Source: Balaenoptera acutorostrata
Taxonomy: Eukaryota; Chordata; Mammalia; Artiodactyla; Balaenopteridae
Direction: 5' to 3'
DNA: 64,000 nt
NCBI RefSeq assembly: GCF_949987535.1
Contig: NC_080078.1
Coordinates: 47,766,207-47,830,206, forward strand
Below, piece by piece: positions 37,909 through 49,850 of this stretch (the first letter of the stretch is position 1; each line of letters starts with the position of its first letter). Below the pieces are notes generated by a model that worked only from the letters and a program-made list of their open reading frames with translations, was not told where the DNA came from and did no database searches. The position numbers and the translations under genes were made by a program.

Positions 37909-38995
37909 TCTTCAGCTCTGATTTCTCTTTTGACCTGCTGGTTCATATCTGCAGTGGCCTAACCTACAGGCACTTTAAATTCCTCATTCCCACTGAATTC
38001 CTCATCTTTCCTCAAGAAGCTGCATTTACATCTGAAATCACCACTTCAGTAAATAACACCGTCATTCACCCACTTAACTCTTGGAGTGTTCTCCTCAACA
38101 GACAGACTGACACATACAAAGCAGGAGCCAAATTAAAAACAAATATTTGCTGTCACCATTCTGCAGACCTTCATCTCTTGGCTGAAACACTGCAATTGAT
38201 CCTTACTTTCCCTAACACAAGTCTCATGGCTTCCAACACATTCTCCACATTCCTGCAAGTGTTCACTCACTGAAGACATACTTTTGACCATATCGCTCCC
38301 CTGCTCAATAATGCAACCATTTCTAGCGACCTTTAACCAGTGGTTTGTAGCTTGGGGTCCAAGTTCATGGATGTGTTTATATGCAAAAATGACTATGTGT
38401 GCATGTTTTTCTTTGGAGAAGGGCTTGAGTTTTCTCACAGCAGATTCCTAACGGGGACAGTGCCCCCTAAACTAATGAATAAAAAGCAAAACCAAAGTCA
38501 GACAAACAGTAAATCACTGGAAATCAACAGTCAAGATCCAAACTCTTGGTTTGTTTGTTTTTTGGTTTGTTTTTTTTGGATATATGAAAAACCATTTATC
38601 ACCCGAGTACCTGCCAATCGCTCCCATTTCTTCTCTCATTACACATCACCTCAGACCCATTCTCAAGCCATATTTAATTTTGCACCATTTCCTATCTTCC
38701 TTCTTTGTCTTTGTATTTTATAATTCTCTATATCTCAGTTATTCTTTTTCCATTTTCTGACCCAGCAAAGTCAAGACCTAGTTTGTGAACTACCTTCTCA
38801 ATGAAGCCCCCCAGAACGACATAGGTAGACTCCTTCCTGGACCATGAACCCAGCTCTATCCTTGCACTTACATATTGCACATAACTATGTGTTTATGCAT
38901 CAGCCTACTTTTCCATGGAGTTCTCAATGGCAGAGTCTGAACCTTTATCTATTTCCCTCCACAGTACCCCAAAAATGTTCACTGAATTAATTAAC
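37909..38995 (+). mobile_element. L2 LINE, sense, with a diverged middle
   Basis: Upstream L2 sequence ('cctaacctacaggcacttta', 'tcctcatctttcctc') and the 'ttttgaccatatcgctcccc' block lie at about 37920-38330. The L2 terminus ('ctcaatggcagagtctgaac', 'acagtaccccaaaaatgttc') lies at about 38770-38995. The 38340-38760 segment is less certain. Long open frames here are accidental. Confidence 0.6.
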
Positions 38996-40025
38996 AAATA
39001 CTGCAACCTATGATAAGGAACCAGGGCTGAAAGCTTACAGAATACTATGGATTAAAGAGGCAGTTTTATTTTAAGTCCTGAGAATACTTATGAAAGAAAG
39101 AATATAGTACACTTGGTGACAATAATAGAAAATACCTTGTTTTTTAGTAATAGGGTCCTGATGTTAATTTCAAAAAAAAAAAAGGATTATTGAATGATAT
39201 TTTGGCATATTATATATTTATTTATTCTAAGTTAAAAATTTAATTTTCATAGTAGACTGGTTGATAATAGTAATTTTTGTACTCATTCACCAAAAGAGAA
39301 GCAAGCTATTAGTAAATGTTATATAAAAAATAGGTCATTGCTACTGCTGGCTCAAGCAAAATGCAGACATAACTATCCTTACAAATCTAACAAGGAAAAA
39401 AGGGCATTTCCACCCCCCCCAATTATATTTTATATATGGTGGGAAACTATTTTATTCTTATAAAGGCATCACTTTTCATCAGTAATTCTTGCTTACTTGT
39501 TTCTCTTTGATGATATTTTCACTTCCATTCTTTTAGAATAGTGGAAGTATCAGGTGAAAAGAAAAGCACAATGAAAAACTAAGGAGAGAAATAATAATAT
39601 GGGTAAAGTGCAATATAGGGGAGGAGGAAGTGATGTGAGGATTGGAAGAAGCCCGAGAAAGAATCTAGATAAAACCCATAGAATGAGTTAGGATCTGGGC
39701 ATCTGGGCAGACAGGATGCCTCTGTGAATGAATGAGATATAGCTCACGTCCCCATCACAAGGGATGAATGGGAGACTGGCAGAGAGGCAAAACCCAGAGT
39801 CTGAAGGCTATGACAACAGTATTGGGCAGAGCCCAGGTAAATAGCATTGGGATGGGTCCAACAAAGAGAACAGGGATGTTCCAACAGATGTAGAACAACA
39901 GTGAGTCCAGAGGATATAATATTCAGAGAAGGCTCCTAGAGTATTAGGGCCAGAGGAATCCTGGTTCAATTCATTTGCTGTCTGGGGGAGAAAAATGGAT
40001 GGCGCAAAGGTCAAGTAAAATATTC
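38996..40025. other. Unique AT-rich sequence
   Basis: No gene or confident repeat recognised. Confidence 0.45.
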
Positions 40026-40029
40026 AAGG

Positions 40030-40545
40030 TCATAGCTGTCATCCTGCTGCTCAAAATTCTTGCCCTTTCTCACCTTTGATCTTCTTATTCCTTGCTTACA
40101 GAATAAAGTCCAACACTTTAAAATGGCATCGATACCTTGACTTACCAATTTGACCTCACAGTACTCCTCTTATTTCTCAATTTTGCCTGAATATATCCTA
40201 TGCTTTTTCCTGCCTGTCTTCTTCTTTCTGAATGGAATGCCTCTCTTCCCTCTATCCACTTCTTGAAATTCTGGTTTTAAGAGCCAGGGAGTTTTAAAGG
40301 TCCAAAACCTTTTCTTGAATTTTCTCCCTTCCAAGAAATGGTTTTCCTTATTTTAAAATCATATATCACCCTGTGGTTTCTCCTGTACAAATGTCACCTT
40401 GTATTATGACTGTCAGGGTTCTCATAATCAGGTGGTAAACACTTTAACAACGCTGAAGCTGCCTTAGTAATTTTTGTGCTCACCATAGCTCAGAGCTTGT
40501 AGATATTAAGGGTCTAACGTGTTTACTCAAGGAATGAATAAATGA
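40030..40545 (+). mobile_element. L2 LINE 3' end, sense
   Basis: 'gaataaagtccaacacttta', 'tgaatggaatgcctctcttc' and a GAATGAATAAATGAATGAA end fit L2. Confidence 0.7.
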
Positions 40546-40654
40546 ATGAATCTGTTCAGTCTGAGCAGCCAGCACATTTCTTATCTTTTTTGGTGTCTAT
40601 CTGCATTTATTTTTGAGTGTGTTAGGGGGGAAATCATACTAAGCATAAATATAC

Positions 40655-40880
40655 ATAATTTATGCATACTATTGAACACTATGTGTCAGATCCAATGCTA
40701 AATTCTTTACTAACCTCGTTTTATTATTTACAACCACCCAGTTTAATTAGTAACTATTATTATTCCTACTGTACACAGAAATTAACCAAGGAGTTGAGCG
40801 ATTTGCCGAAGGGTCATCCAGATATTAAATGTTATTACCAAAATTTGAAAATAGATGCTTCCAAAGCCCATGAAACAGCA
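40655..40880 (-). repeat. MIR SINE, antisense
   Basis: 'actatgtgtcagatccaatg' and 'gagttgagcgatttgccgaa' fit a diverged reverse MIR. Confidence 0.5.
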
Positions 40881-41460
40881 AACAAATTATGAGTTCAGCT
40901 CTTCTTCTGTAGACTTCAACTCCACAGAACTTTCTTTAGTTATATGTACTGGCACACAGTATATACTGTGCATATTAGTCTATACCTACCAATTTCCATG
41001 TACATACACACTTTTATGTGCACGCACACTCATATATATTCTAAGCATATCCTGAACATGATATTCTAATTCGGCACAGTCACTTGTCAAAGCAATGCCT
41101 CATTTTTAGTTCTCTCATAAAAATTATTTTAGAAGGATAAAATCAGTGAATAATGCCAATTATATGATCAGATACACACTGCCATTTCCTATTGTTATAT
41201 GAATGAGTCACATAAACCAGAGATTAGAATACAAGTAAAATGTAGAAGAAATCTATACCTTAGCAAAATTTGACTCCATCCAACAACATTTCATTGTTGC
41301 CAGGTCTACAAAATGCACACTGAACCTCATTCAAGAGCCAACTTTGTAACCCATTCAGGAGCCCACCCAGAACCTAGTACGTTCAAGGGTCTTTGGTAGA
41401 GATAGAGATGGTTTCACAGTCCCTCACATGAGTTCAGTGACTGCCCACAACAGACAGAGA
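40881..41460. other. Unique AT-rich sequence
   Basis: No gene or confident repeat recognised. Confidence 0.45.
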
Positions 41461-41464
41461 CTTC

Positions 41465-41862
41465 TTGTTATTCACCAAAATCTCTATTTCCTTTCTTTCT
41501 GGGTACTCAGTTGGACATTTCCCAGTTTGCCTTGCAGCTTAGTAGCCCTGTGATTGTATTATTCTGACCAAGAGAATGAGAAAAAATCATAAAAACTTTC
41601 ATGTACACTCCATCATGCTTTTACCCCTTCTTCCAGATGAATATCAATGCTAAGAGCAAGCACAGAAGCTGCACACTGACGGCGAGAAAGCCTCTATCAG
41701 CCTGGATTTCTAGAAGACTATGTGCAGCGGCTCTGCCCCCAAATCCTGTTGACCAGGAACACCCACCCACTTTGGACTGTGATATGAGCAACTCATAAAC
41801 CTCTATTACGGTAAGCTGATGAAATCTGAGGGCTATTTGTCACAGCATCTAATATTATCCTA
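41465..41862 (+). mobile_element. MaLR (MLT1-like) solo LTR
   Basis: 'tttcccagtttgccttgcag' near the start and 'ggactgtgatatgagcaact' then 'aatctgagggctatttgtca' near the end follow the MLT1 LTR layout. No internal retroviral sequence is attached. It is an old endogenous relic with no coding capacity. Confidence 0.55.
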
Positions 41863-43505
41863 AAACACATAGCAACCTCTCAACAGACTTAAGTGCTCCC
41901 AGGTTCGGGAATTTTTAGTCCTAATATTATCTAAATAGAATTTTTAAATTTAGAAATTATACTACCAAATTATATACTGATGAACTATAAACAAATTTAA
42001 GTATGTATTTCAATTAATTGCAAGCATCATTCTATGTTATTGCCAGTCTATCCTCATTAGGAGCTGGTAAGAATTCTGCAATCCAGCAAGGTTAACTGTA
42101 TCATGTCAGCCTTTTTCCTGGTCTTTGATATGTTCATCTGTTGTCTGAGTCCATCGTCTTCAAATAAATCATGTAGGAAACCTCCCCTCCCTTACTTACA
42201 GTACACTTCTTTTACTATATGAGTTTTGATGACAGAAGAGCAAAAAAGTGACCTCTAGTCTTTCCTTATTTTATTGCTTCTGTTATTTTCTACACGACAC
42301 CCTCTGTGTTTACCTTTCGTGCTTCTCTTTCCTCTTCAGCCTTTGAACTTCCATTTATGTTCTGTGTTCAGTTTCCCTCATGTTGAGCTCATGGTGTTCC
42401 TTGAGTCCCTCCCAGGCTTTGCACTCAAGGTTCAACTTTGTTTTTAGTCAGGTTTTAAAGCACATACTTCTCCCTCATGGCGGCCAAGTCCCTAGTTTTT
42501 CAGTCATTCTCAGCATGTCCTGACTACCCTGCCTTGCCACTGGGTCTTTGACCACACTGACCACAAACACTCTCACTTCCCCCCCAAAACTGACTTACAG
42601 GACTAACTTAACTTTGAATACTCTGGAAAAGGTCGCTTCTTCACCCTTGTGGTATGGGGAGGGCAAAGGTTAGTTTTCTAAAAGAAGGCCACAGGAAGAC
42701 TATTTAAAAAGAACATAGAACATGGCTTCTCTGATGCCAACTCTTGCTTCACTGTGAAATATTCACCCTTTTGCATCAGCAAGGGAAGGAACAAAGTGAC
42801 TGACCTATTCTCTGCTGCCTTCCTGCCAAGTATGCCTTGCAGATATTACCTAGAATAAATGAAAGGTAAAAGGGGGCTCCTCTCTACTTAAAAATTTACT
42901 GACCACAAATTCCAAAAATTAAAGTAAGCAAGTAAGTACAATTATGGCTGCTTCAGGAAATTTTCATTTAAAAAATTCTATCCCTAAAATGATTAAATTA
43001 TAGGTTAATATTTTACATTACAAAGACGTGATTCTTTTTACCCAAAAGGCTCTTTGATATTTCCATTAAATTAGAAAACTTTAGCTTCTAAAGTGATAGT
43101 TGGTCCATGTATTGCAGATGGCTCTCAAATCCTCTTTTCAGAAATATATCTCCCTACTACTGACTGTTTAGAATGAGTTTCAGTGTACAGATTTTACACC
43201 CATTTTGTGTGAAAGTTTTGACATACACTTTAAAATTACATTTCCTACTTCCCATTACATTTCGGAGAGGAACTTTTCCACTTTCTGCAACAGTTAAATG
43301 AAGCAAAAGGCAACCAAACCTGATATACACACACTCCTATAGTCATAAAGAACCTTAAAATTTCAACATATCCATTTCCATGTCTCAAGGCAAATGAGGC
43401 TAGAGAAACTACTCCAGGTGTAGATTTTGGTTTTGGTTTTGATGTGTTTCAGTCTTCTAAATTAATCATGATATTGATTTTCCTTGGATGGCTTAATAAT
43501 TCTTT
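41863..43505. other. Unique non-coding sequence
   Basis: No gene or confident repeat recognised. Confidence 0.45.
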
Positions 43506-43517
43506 AAAAATACAAAG

Positions 43518-43814
43518 TGGGGCTTCCCGGGTGGCGCAGTGGTTGAGAGTCTGCCTGCTAACGCAGGGGACACGGGTTCGGGCCCTGGTCTGGGAGGATC
43601 CCACGTGCCGCGGAGCGGCTGGGCCCGTGAGCCACAATTGCTGGGCCTGCGCGTCTGGAGCCTGTGCTCCGCAGCGAGAGGCCACGATGGTGGGAGGGCC
43701 GCGCACCGCGATGAAGGGTGGCCCCCGCTTGCCGCGGCTGGAGGAAGCCCTCGCGCGGAGGCGAGGACCCAACACAGCCAATAAATAAATAAATAAATAA
43801 ATAATAATTAAAAA
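43518..43814 (+). mobile_element. CHR-type SINE, sense, CpG-rich copy
   Basis: Complete SINE with an (AATA)n tail. The 12-bp duplication aaaaatacaaag lies at 43506-43517 and 43815-43826. It keeps many more CpGs than the other copies (for example 'cccgggtggcgc', 'cacgtgccgcggagcggc'), suggesting a young or distinct subfamily. Open frames of 81-114 codons in several frames are SINE translations. Confidence 0.96.
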
Positions 43815-43826
43815 AAAAATACAAAG

Positions 43827-44720
43827 GCTATTTTAAATGCACCATCTATTGTGGTGTGGTATAAATTCTTACGACAAACACATTTAGATAATTTCCAATA
43901 CTCAGGCTATAGAGTCTTTGAAAAAAATCTTCATGAAATTACAAATAATAGGCCTTAACCTATCAGAATTTATTATAAGGCTTGTTCAAGAGTTTCACAT
44001 CAAATTTTTGTGTTGCTGTTGCTGTTGTATTAATTTCAGTGCCTTAGAATACTGTCTGCTTTTAAAAGAGTATTTGGTAGGTTTGTTTGTTTTTAATTCT
44101 ATGTTTTAGTGAACAGAACTAGATTATTTAAGGGAAAGATGAAGAATGTTATGGAGTTTCCTTTTACCGGTTCTTTGGAAAATAAAAACAACTGTTTTGC
44201 CTTAAAGGATTACAGGAGCTCCATTTATAGGCTTTAATTTGCAAAGAATATTTTTTGAAAAAAGCTCAAACACATTATGTAATGCTGATACTAACTTAAG
44301 TACTTTTGAAAGTGCAGCAGCATTTAATGCATCTAATATAAAATTAAAACATTTTACACCAAATAATACCACCTTCCATCAGAGACCTTGGAAGGAAATC
44401 TGAAAGAATATAAAAAATACATTTGGAATCTAAGTGTTCTTGTTTATAAAGATGTCCTTTTGGCTACATCTATATATGCAGTGAAATGTTTTCTTTCTGG
44501 CGATCTAAGTTACTCATTTAAAATGAACAGTCTCCATTAAATCTGCCTTAGGGACTGATAATTAATACAATACTGGAAAAGAAACAAAAAAAAATCAGAA
44601 TTGGTGTGTTTTCTAGTACTTCAGAGAACATCCATAAAGAAGATCTGAAAGAAACTAGAAAAAGAAGAGGCCCCAGGCCTCACTGCCGCCTCACGTCACT
44701 TCCCCTGGCGCCCCTCCCAC
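43827..44720. other. Unique AT-rich sequence
   Basis: No gene or confident repeat recognised. A short (TGTTGC)n lies at about 44010-44030. Confidence 0.45.
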
Positions 44721-44724
44721 TAAA

Positions 44725-45010
44725 TGCAAAAATCTTCAACAATTTACCAGCAAATCAAATCCAGCAGCTTATAAAGAGAATTATAACTGTGACCAAGTGG
44801 GATTTTACCCCAGGAATTCAAGGTTGGCCTAACGTATGAAAATCAATCAATGTAGTACACCATATTAATAGAGTAAAAAACAAAACCCACATAGTCATCT
44901 CAATAGATATAGGAAAAGTATCTGACAAAATCCAGCACCCTTGTATGACAAAAACGCTCAACAGACTAGAAATAGAAAGGAATTTCTTCAACCTTATAAG
45001 GGGTATCTAG
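44725..45010 (+). mobile_element. Old L1 ORF2 fragment (reverse transcriptase region), sense
   Basis: Translation around 44732-44836 gives an L1 RT-like stretch (KRIITVTKWDFTPGIQGW, matching the 'QVGF-PG-QGW' block). It continues in nucleotide homology through 'aaaatcaatcaatgtagtac' and 'atctcaatagatatagg'. It is an isolated internal fragment without a 3' end. Confidence 0.8.
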
Positions 45011-45134
45011 TAATTCCTCAAGTTTCCTCAAAGAAACCATTTTGTCAATTTCAACCCTGAAATTTAGGTATGTGTATAATCCTCAAAGGTCAACCAAGTC
45101 TGTCCAGTTATATATTCCTTGGTTTTAAAGTTTG

Positions 45135-45168
45135 TGTTTTTTTTTTTTTTGTTGTTGTTGTTGTTTTA
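45135..45168. repeat. T tract with (GTT)n
   Basis: A T run passes into a short (GTT)n simple repeat. Confidence 0.85.
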
Positions 45169-45228
45169 ACTCAGAAAGGACTCAATATTTCAAATCCCTC
45201 ACATTGAAGAGGCAGCCATTTAAGAATA

Positions 45229-45685
45229 TGTTATAGGCTGAATTATGTCCCCAAAAAGATACGTCAGACTCCTAACTCCTGGTACCTCAGAATATGACCT
45301 AGTTTGGAGATATGGTCATTGCAGAGGTAATCAAATTAAGAGAAGTCATTAGGATGTGTCCTAATCCAATATGACTGGTGTCCTTATAAAAGAGAGATTT
45401 GGACACAGATGTGTACCCAGGGAGAACACCATGTGAAGATGAAGGCAATGACCCGGATGATGCTTCTACAAGCCAAGGAATGCCAAGTATTGCCAGCAAC
45501 CCACCAGAAGCTAGGAGAGAGGCATGGAACAGATTCTTCCTCCGAGCCCTCAGAAGGAACCAACCCTGCCAAAACCTTGATCTCAGACTTCTAGCCTCCA
45601 GGTGTGTGAAACAATAAATTTCTGTTGTTTAACTACTTAGTCTGTGGTACTCTGTTATGGCAGCCCTGGCAAACGAATGCAGACG
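45229..45685 (+). mobile_element. MaLR-type (MLT1/MST-like) solo LTR
   Basis: 'tgttataggctgaattatgt', 'actggtgtccttataaaaga', 'accaaccctgccaaaacctt', an AATAAA near 45613 ('caataaatttctgttg') and a 'ctgttatggcagccc' end follow a MaLR LTR. No internal sequence flanks it. It is an old endogenous relic with no coding capacity. Confidence 0.7.
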
Positions 45686-48364
45686 TCTTCAGTAAATATT
45701 TATTCATTGTGAAAATCATGGCAAAATAAGTAGAAGGAAATGACTTTGATTTAAACATAGGGGTTGAGACATAAGGCAAATGCCTGCCCTCTCTTAAACT
45801 TGAAAATATCAGACGTGTGCACAAGAGGGAGTCTGGTGTGCAGTTCAAGGAACAGTAGCTGTACCTTTGTTATAGCAGGAAAACTTCTGGAATAAAAGTC
45901 ACATCTATAACCAAGTGTTGGGGTTAAGAATATTAATGAGGATTGTTTGCTTCATATGTTTATGGTTATCAAAAGCAAACAAAAATAAACTAGGGGAAAA
46001 TGTCATGATTAAAAGGAGGATTTTCATTGTCATGCACCTCTGCTGCTTCCTGTCTGTTCTTTGTTCTTTGGATGTCCAGCAATAGAACTCCCTTCCTAAT
46101 TGGAAGAGATCCCCCACCATATAGGCTCTGGTGGAAGAGAGGCTTCACTCTCATTAAGAAAAGCCAGTGGACCAGGCAACCAGAGAAATGGCACATGGTC
46201 TAAACACAGCCAATTAAAGGTTCCTACTTAGAACTTTGATGTTCTGGAGAATGATGGAAAGGTGCAAGGACAGCTGAGAAGTTATCGTTGGAAGTGTTGA
46301 AATCCCAGTGCAGCCAAAAGCAAGTGTCCACTGGAGGTGGAGCCAGCAGTGGAGTGCCCTACCCAGACAGACTATGGCTTGAAGTAAGGTATGTGTTGTA
46401 CTACCCTGTGCGGGAACCCAGACTTCTGCTTAGTGCTCCTGCATTTCTGCCCAATCAGTGAATATCCTTCTACATTCTTCCATTTAAATTAGCCAGAGGA
46501 CATTTCTGGAGCTTGAAAAGAAGCCTGATATGAATCACTAACTAAACTTAACTATACAAATTCCATGTGCTGAAACTAGTATCTAGTTCTACTTTCTATA
46601 ATTAGAAATCATTTTTATTTCTTATATATGTGACCTTTATTTGGGGACCATTAAAATATATATATTTATAGGACCATGTTCTGCACATAAAATTAACCAG
46701 AAAAGAACATTATTATAAAAACTGATCGAATGTTTTTTTAACTTAAAAAAAAGAATGTATCATGTAGTGAACCTCAGAATTTGATAGGACTGTAATTATT
46801 CCCTTAAAATTCAAATTTGTTAGATGCCCACCTTCAAAAGGAATGCAACACCCCCTGGTTGTGATTGACACCTGTCTGCAGTCTGTCCATAGAGATGCAT
46901 CTGCCTCACACAGACTTGCTCATCTTGTCAATCAAAGAAAAATCTCATAATCAGTTTTGGCACCTCTTCCAATTCTCAAAGTAATATACCAAATAACTTA
47001 AAAACACACAAACCTGGGCTCTGTGGTCAACCTACTGTAACCTCATGCAGGTGAAGACCTTAGCATGGCAGCATAAGGTCATAAAATCTTGTGAGGCCAT
47101 CCGTCTTGCAATATAAACCCAAATCAAATGTCTAGCTGTTGCCACCTTTTATTTTTATTATTTTTTAAGCTAATAAGGAACTAGCTACGCAATTATAATT
47201 ACCTAGTTACTATAGAGAAATCAATGCGACAGATTTTTTTTCAAGGTGATTAAAAACATTGTTTATCCTAGGCTCGAACACTATAGGATTCATCATGTGG
47301 ATTGGCATTTTGCCTGCAGCCATATGCCATCTGTCATTTTCTTTAATGAAGTTTGCATCAATTTACAAGAAGCACCAAATGCCATGTAACTGGTAGAATC
47401 ACTTTACGCAAGCAGATCAATGTTTGATGTCAGTTTTTTTTCTGTGGAAACTCATCTCCCGAATCCATATAAGGGAAATTTTCTGAGGCTTCAGTCCCTC
47501 AGGTGATGAGAGTATCAGAATAAGTTGCTCCAAAACAAGCTATTGAAGAGAAAAGGTCTAAGTTCATGAACTGGAGCTAATAAATTAATAAACGGGGGAG
47601 AAATCCATGAACCTTCAGAACTGTAACTAAGCTGCTGAACAGAGCAGATTTAGAATTTTAGGAAGAAGAAATTCTACATTCATTAAAAAAAAGGCAATGA
47701 TAGGACTAACTTAATTAAAAACAAATACCCCTTTTTAAAAGATTAATAGCAAACATGTTCTTCTTCTTTCCAAATGTTATTGGTCTAATTGACTTAAGTC
47801 ATTTTCAATTTCTTGTGTTAAAGAGAAAGATGTAAGGTAAATAGTGAGATCCAAGGTTAAATTTATTTGGAATTGAAATAACATTTCAAAGTATTTTAAA
47901 CTTCCCTCCTTTATCTTCCAAGGTTTTTACCCTAAATTTCCTGACCCTCGTGAAGATTCTGGTAAAACCCACCCCCGCCCCCATCTCTCCTCCAGAGGTA
48001 AACACTACCCAGTAATCAGTGTGCCTTAGTTGCACACATGTTTATTTCTGTTCAGCTCCATGACCTCCCTGGTCCCTAGTGCACCAAAGCAACCTGCCCC
48101 TGTATTCTCTTTTCCTCCATCATTGCTGGATGGATGTTTATTGCATGTCATTTGCATGAAAATTGGCAGGTGTGTGTGAAGAATAAGCTTATCCCCACCC
48201 CCTACGCTTGCACTCTCGACCATCCCTTCCAGACACACTCACACAACTGCCAGAACTCTTAGCCCCCCGTTCTGGAGCTACACAGCAAGGCAATAATTCA
48301 GGCCCTATAATTCAGTAAACTTAATTGCAGGAAACCTTTCTGGTTTCTGGACTTCTGGCTTTAA
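45686..48364. other. Mostly unique AT-rich sequence
   Basis: The part at about 46010-46530 may be an eroded LTR but I could not assign it. The part at 46990-47620 is unique, rich in TAAT/ATTA and CAAT motifs, and looks like possible conserved non-coding DNA. No gene recognised. Confidence 0.4.
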
Positions 48365-48367
48365 ATA

Positions 48368-48905
48368 ATGCTCACACAGAATAGTCTCAAATCTAGTTCC
48401 AACTCCTTCCACTTTCCTGAGCTCCAGCTGGCTACTCTTCAACACCAACTGGGTGTCTCCTTCAAATCACCTTGCCTAAAACCTGACTCATCTTTCTCCC
48501 AAGCCACTTTCAACTCTACCATCCTATTTTCTGTTCATAGAATCTTATACTCCCAAGTTTCTTAAACTTGTTAATTTTATCTAAACTCTTGCCATCCTCT
48601 AGCACCCCATATCCAATTGCAAGTAATCAGTTACCAGGTATCTAACAGCATACTTTTAAATTCCTCACATCCACCTATTATCGTCCCTTTTCTTTGCCAT
48701 CACCCTGGTTCAGATGTGTGCCACCTAATCCATGATGGCAAACAGGGAGGTGTGTCCCAACAATGTTACATTCCACGGGGAATGGTCCTCAGGTGGAAAG
48801 AGGCTGAATGTTGGTCACACACTCACAAAACAACAAATACCCATTACATCCTTAAACACCCCTTTGAGACTATCAGTCTCTTGCTCAAAAGCAATCAGTG
48901 ACAAA
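48368..48905 (+). mobile_element. L2 LINE fragment, sense
   Basis: 'aaaacctgactcatctttct', 'tcacatccacctattatcg' and 'agtctcttgctcaaaagcaa' fit diverged L2 internal/3' sequence. Confidence 0.55.
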
Positions 48906-48926
48906 CATTAGAGCAGAAGGGGACTT

Positions 48927-48984
48927 AGATAATACAATCATCAATTAATGGGTGCAGATAATACAATCATCAATTAATGGGTGC
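48927..48984. repeat. Perfect 29-bp tandem duplication
   Basis: Two identical 29-bp units lie head to tail at 48927-48955 and 48956-48984. Each begins 'agataatacaatc' and ends 'aatgggtgc'. Confidence 0.98.
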
Positions 48985-49004
48985 TTGTTCTTTACTTTTT
49001 TAGA

Positions 49005-49141
49005 CTTTTTTAGGTGTTTTTATAGACACAATGTTCCACTGGCACATTTAATCCTCAGGACAATCTGGTAAAGTATTTCCCATATTATCCAAACAAAGTA
49101 ACTGAGGTCTAGAGACATTAGTTAATTTTCTTAAAGCCACT
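49005..49141 (-). repeat. MIR SINE, antisense
   Basis: 'cacatttaatcctcaggaca' and 'taactgaggtctagagacat' fit a reverse MIR. Confidence 0.55.
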
Positions 49142-49285
49142 TTGGAGAGCCATTTGATCCTTTCAAAGAAAAATGAAAATGTGCATTACATACAATTCAG
49201 GAATTCCACAATTAGGTGTAGACCTCCTAGAGAAATTCTCATACGTGCACGAGGAGACATGTATGAGGTTATTCATAGCACAATT
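49142..49285 (+). mobile_element. Old L1M ORF2 fragment, 5' half (interrupted)
   Basis: 'acaattcaggaattccac' and 'gaggttattcatagcac' follow the L1 ORF2 3' region. The copy resumes at 49581 after a younger insertion. Confidence 0.7.
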
Positions 49286-49568
49286 CCTTTTTTTTTTTTT
49301 TTTTTACAATCTACCAACTTCTAGAACTAAGTGCCTTATAAAAGCCTTCATATCATTTTTTTTAAACTTTTTATTTTATATTGGAGTATGGCCGATTAAC
49401 AATGTTGTGACAGTTTCAGGTGCACAGCAAAGGGACTCAGTCATACGTATGCATGTATCCATTCTCCCCCAGACTCCCCTCCCATCCAGGCTGCCACATA
49501 ACATTGAGCAGAGTTCTCTGTGCTATACAGTAGGTCCTTGCTGGTTATCCTTTTTAAATATAGCAGTG
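49286..49568 (-). mobile_element. L1 3' UTR insertion with a 50-bp downstream flank (probable 3' transduction), antisense
   Basis: On the minus strand the order is L1 3' UTR (49568-49364), a short A8 run (49363-49356), 50 bp of non-L1 sequence (49355-49306), then a long A18 tail (49305-49288). The 12-bp duplication catagcacaatt at 49274-49285 and 49569-49580 encloses the whole unit, so it inserted in one event. Confidence 0.75.
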
Positions 49569-49580
49569 CATAGCACAATT

Positions 49581-49850
49581 ATTCACAATAGAAAGAAAAA
49601 ACTTGGAACAACTTACGACAATCAATAGGAGACTGGATAAACATATAGCTGTATATTCATACATCATTATACTATTCAGTAACTTGAACAGATGATGTGG
49701 ATTTATACATGTTAGTATGGATACATCTCAAAAACAAATTTTGAGGGATAAACAAGTTACAGAGAGATATAATAGAATACTATTTATATTAACTTAAACA
49801 TTCTAAAAAACATATCTATTACTATCTCTACATAAATATGTATAGGTATA
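49581..49850 (+). mobile_element. Old L1M fragment, 3' half (resumed)
   Basis: 'attcacaatagaaagaaaaa' and 'tagtatggatacatctcaa' continue the old L1 broken at 49285. Confidence 0.65.

Noticed and set aside
37875..38273. 132-aa ORF
   Set aside because: Within L2-like sequence that begins in a simple repeat.
43444..43824. Overlapping ORFs of 81-114 aa on both strands
   Set aside because: They are translations of the CpG-rich CHR SINE in several frames.
46010..46530. Possible eroded LTR
   Set aside because: A few words suggest an ERVL-type LTR, but no boundaries or target duplication could be found.
49173..49628. 151-aa ORF
   Set aside because: It crosses an old L1, a poly(T), a transduced tag and an antisense L1 3' UTR, so it cannot be one ancestral gene.
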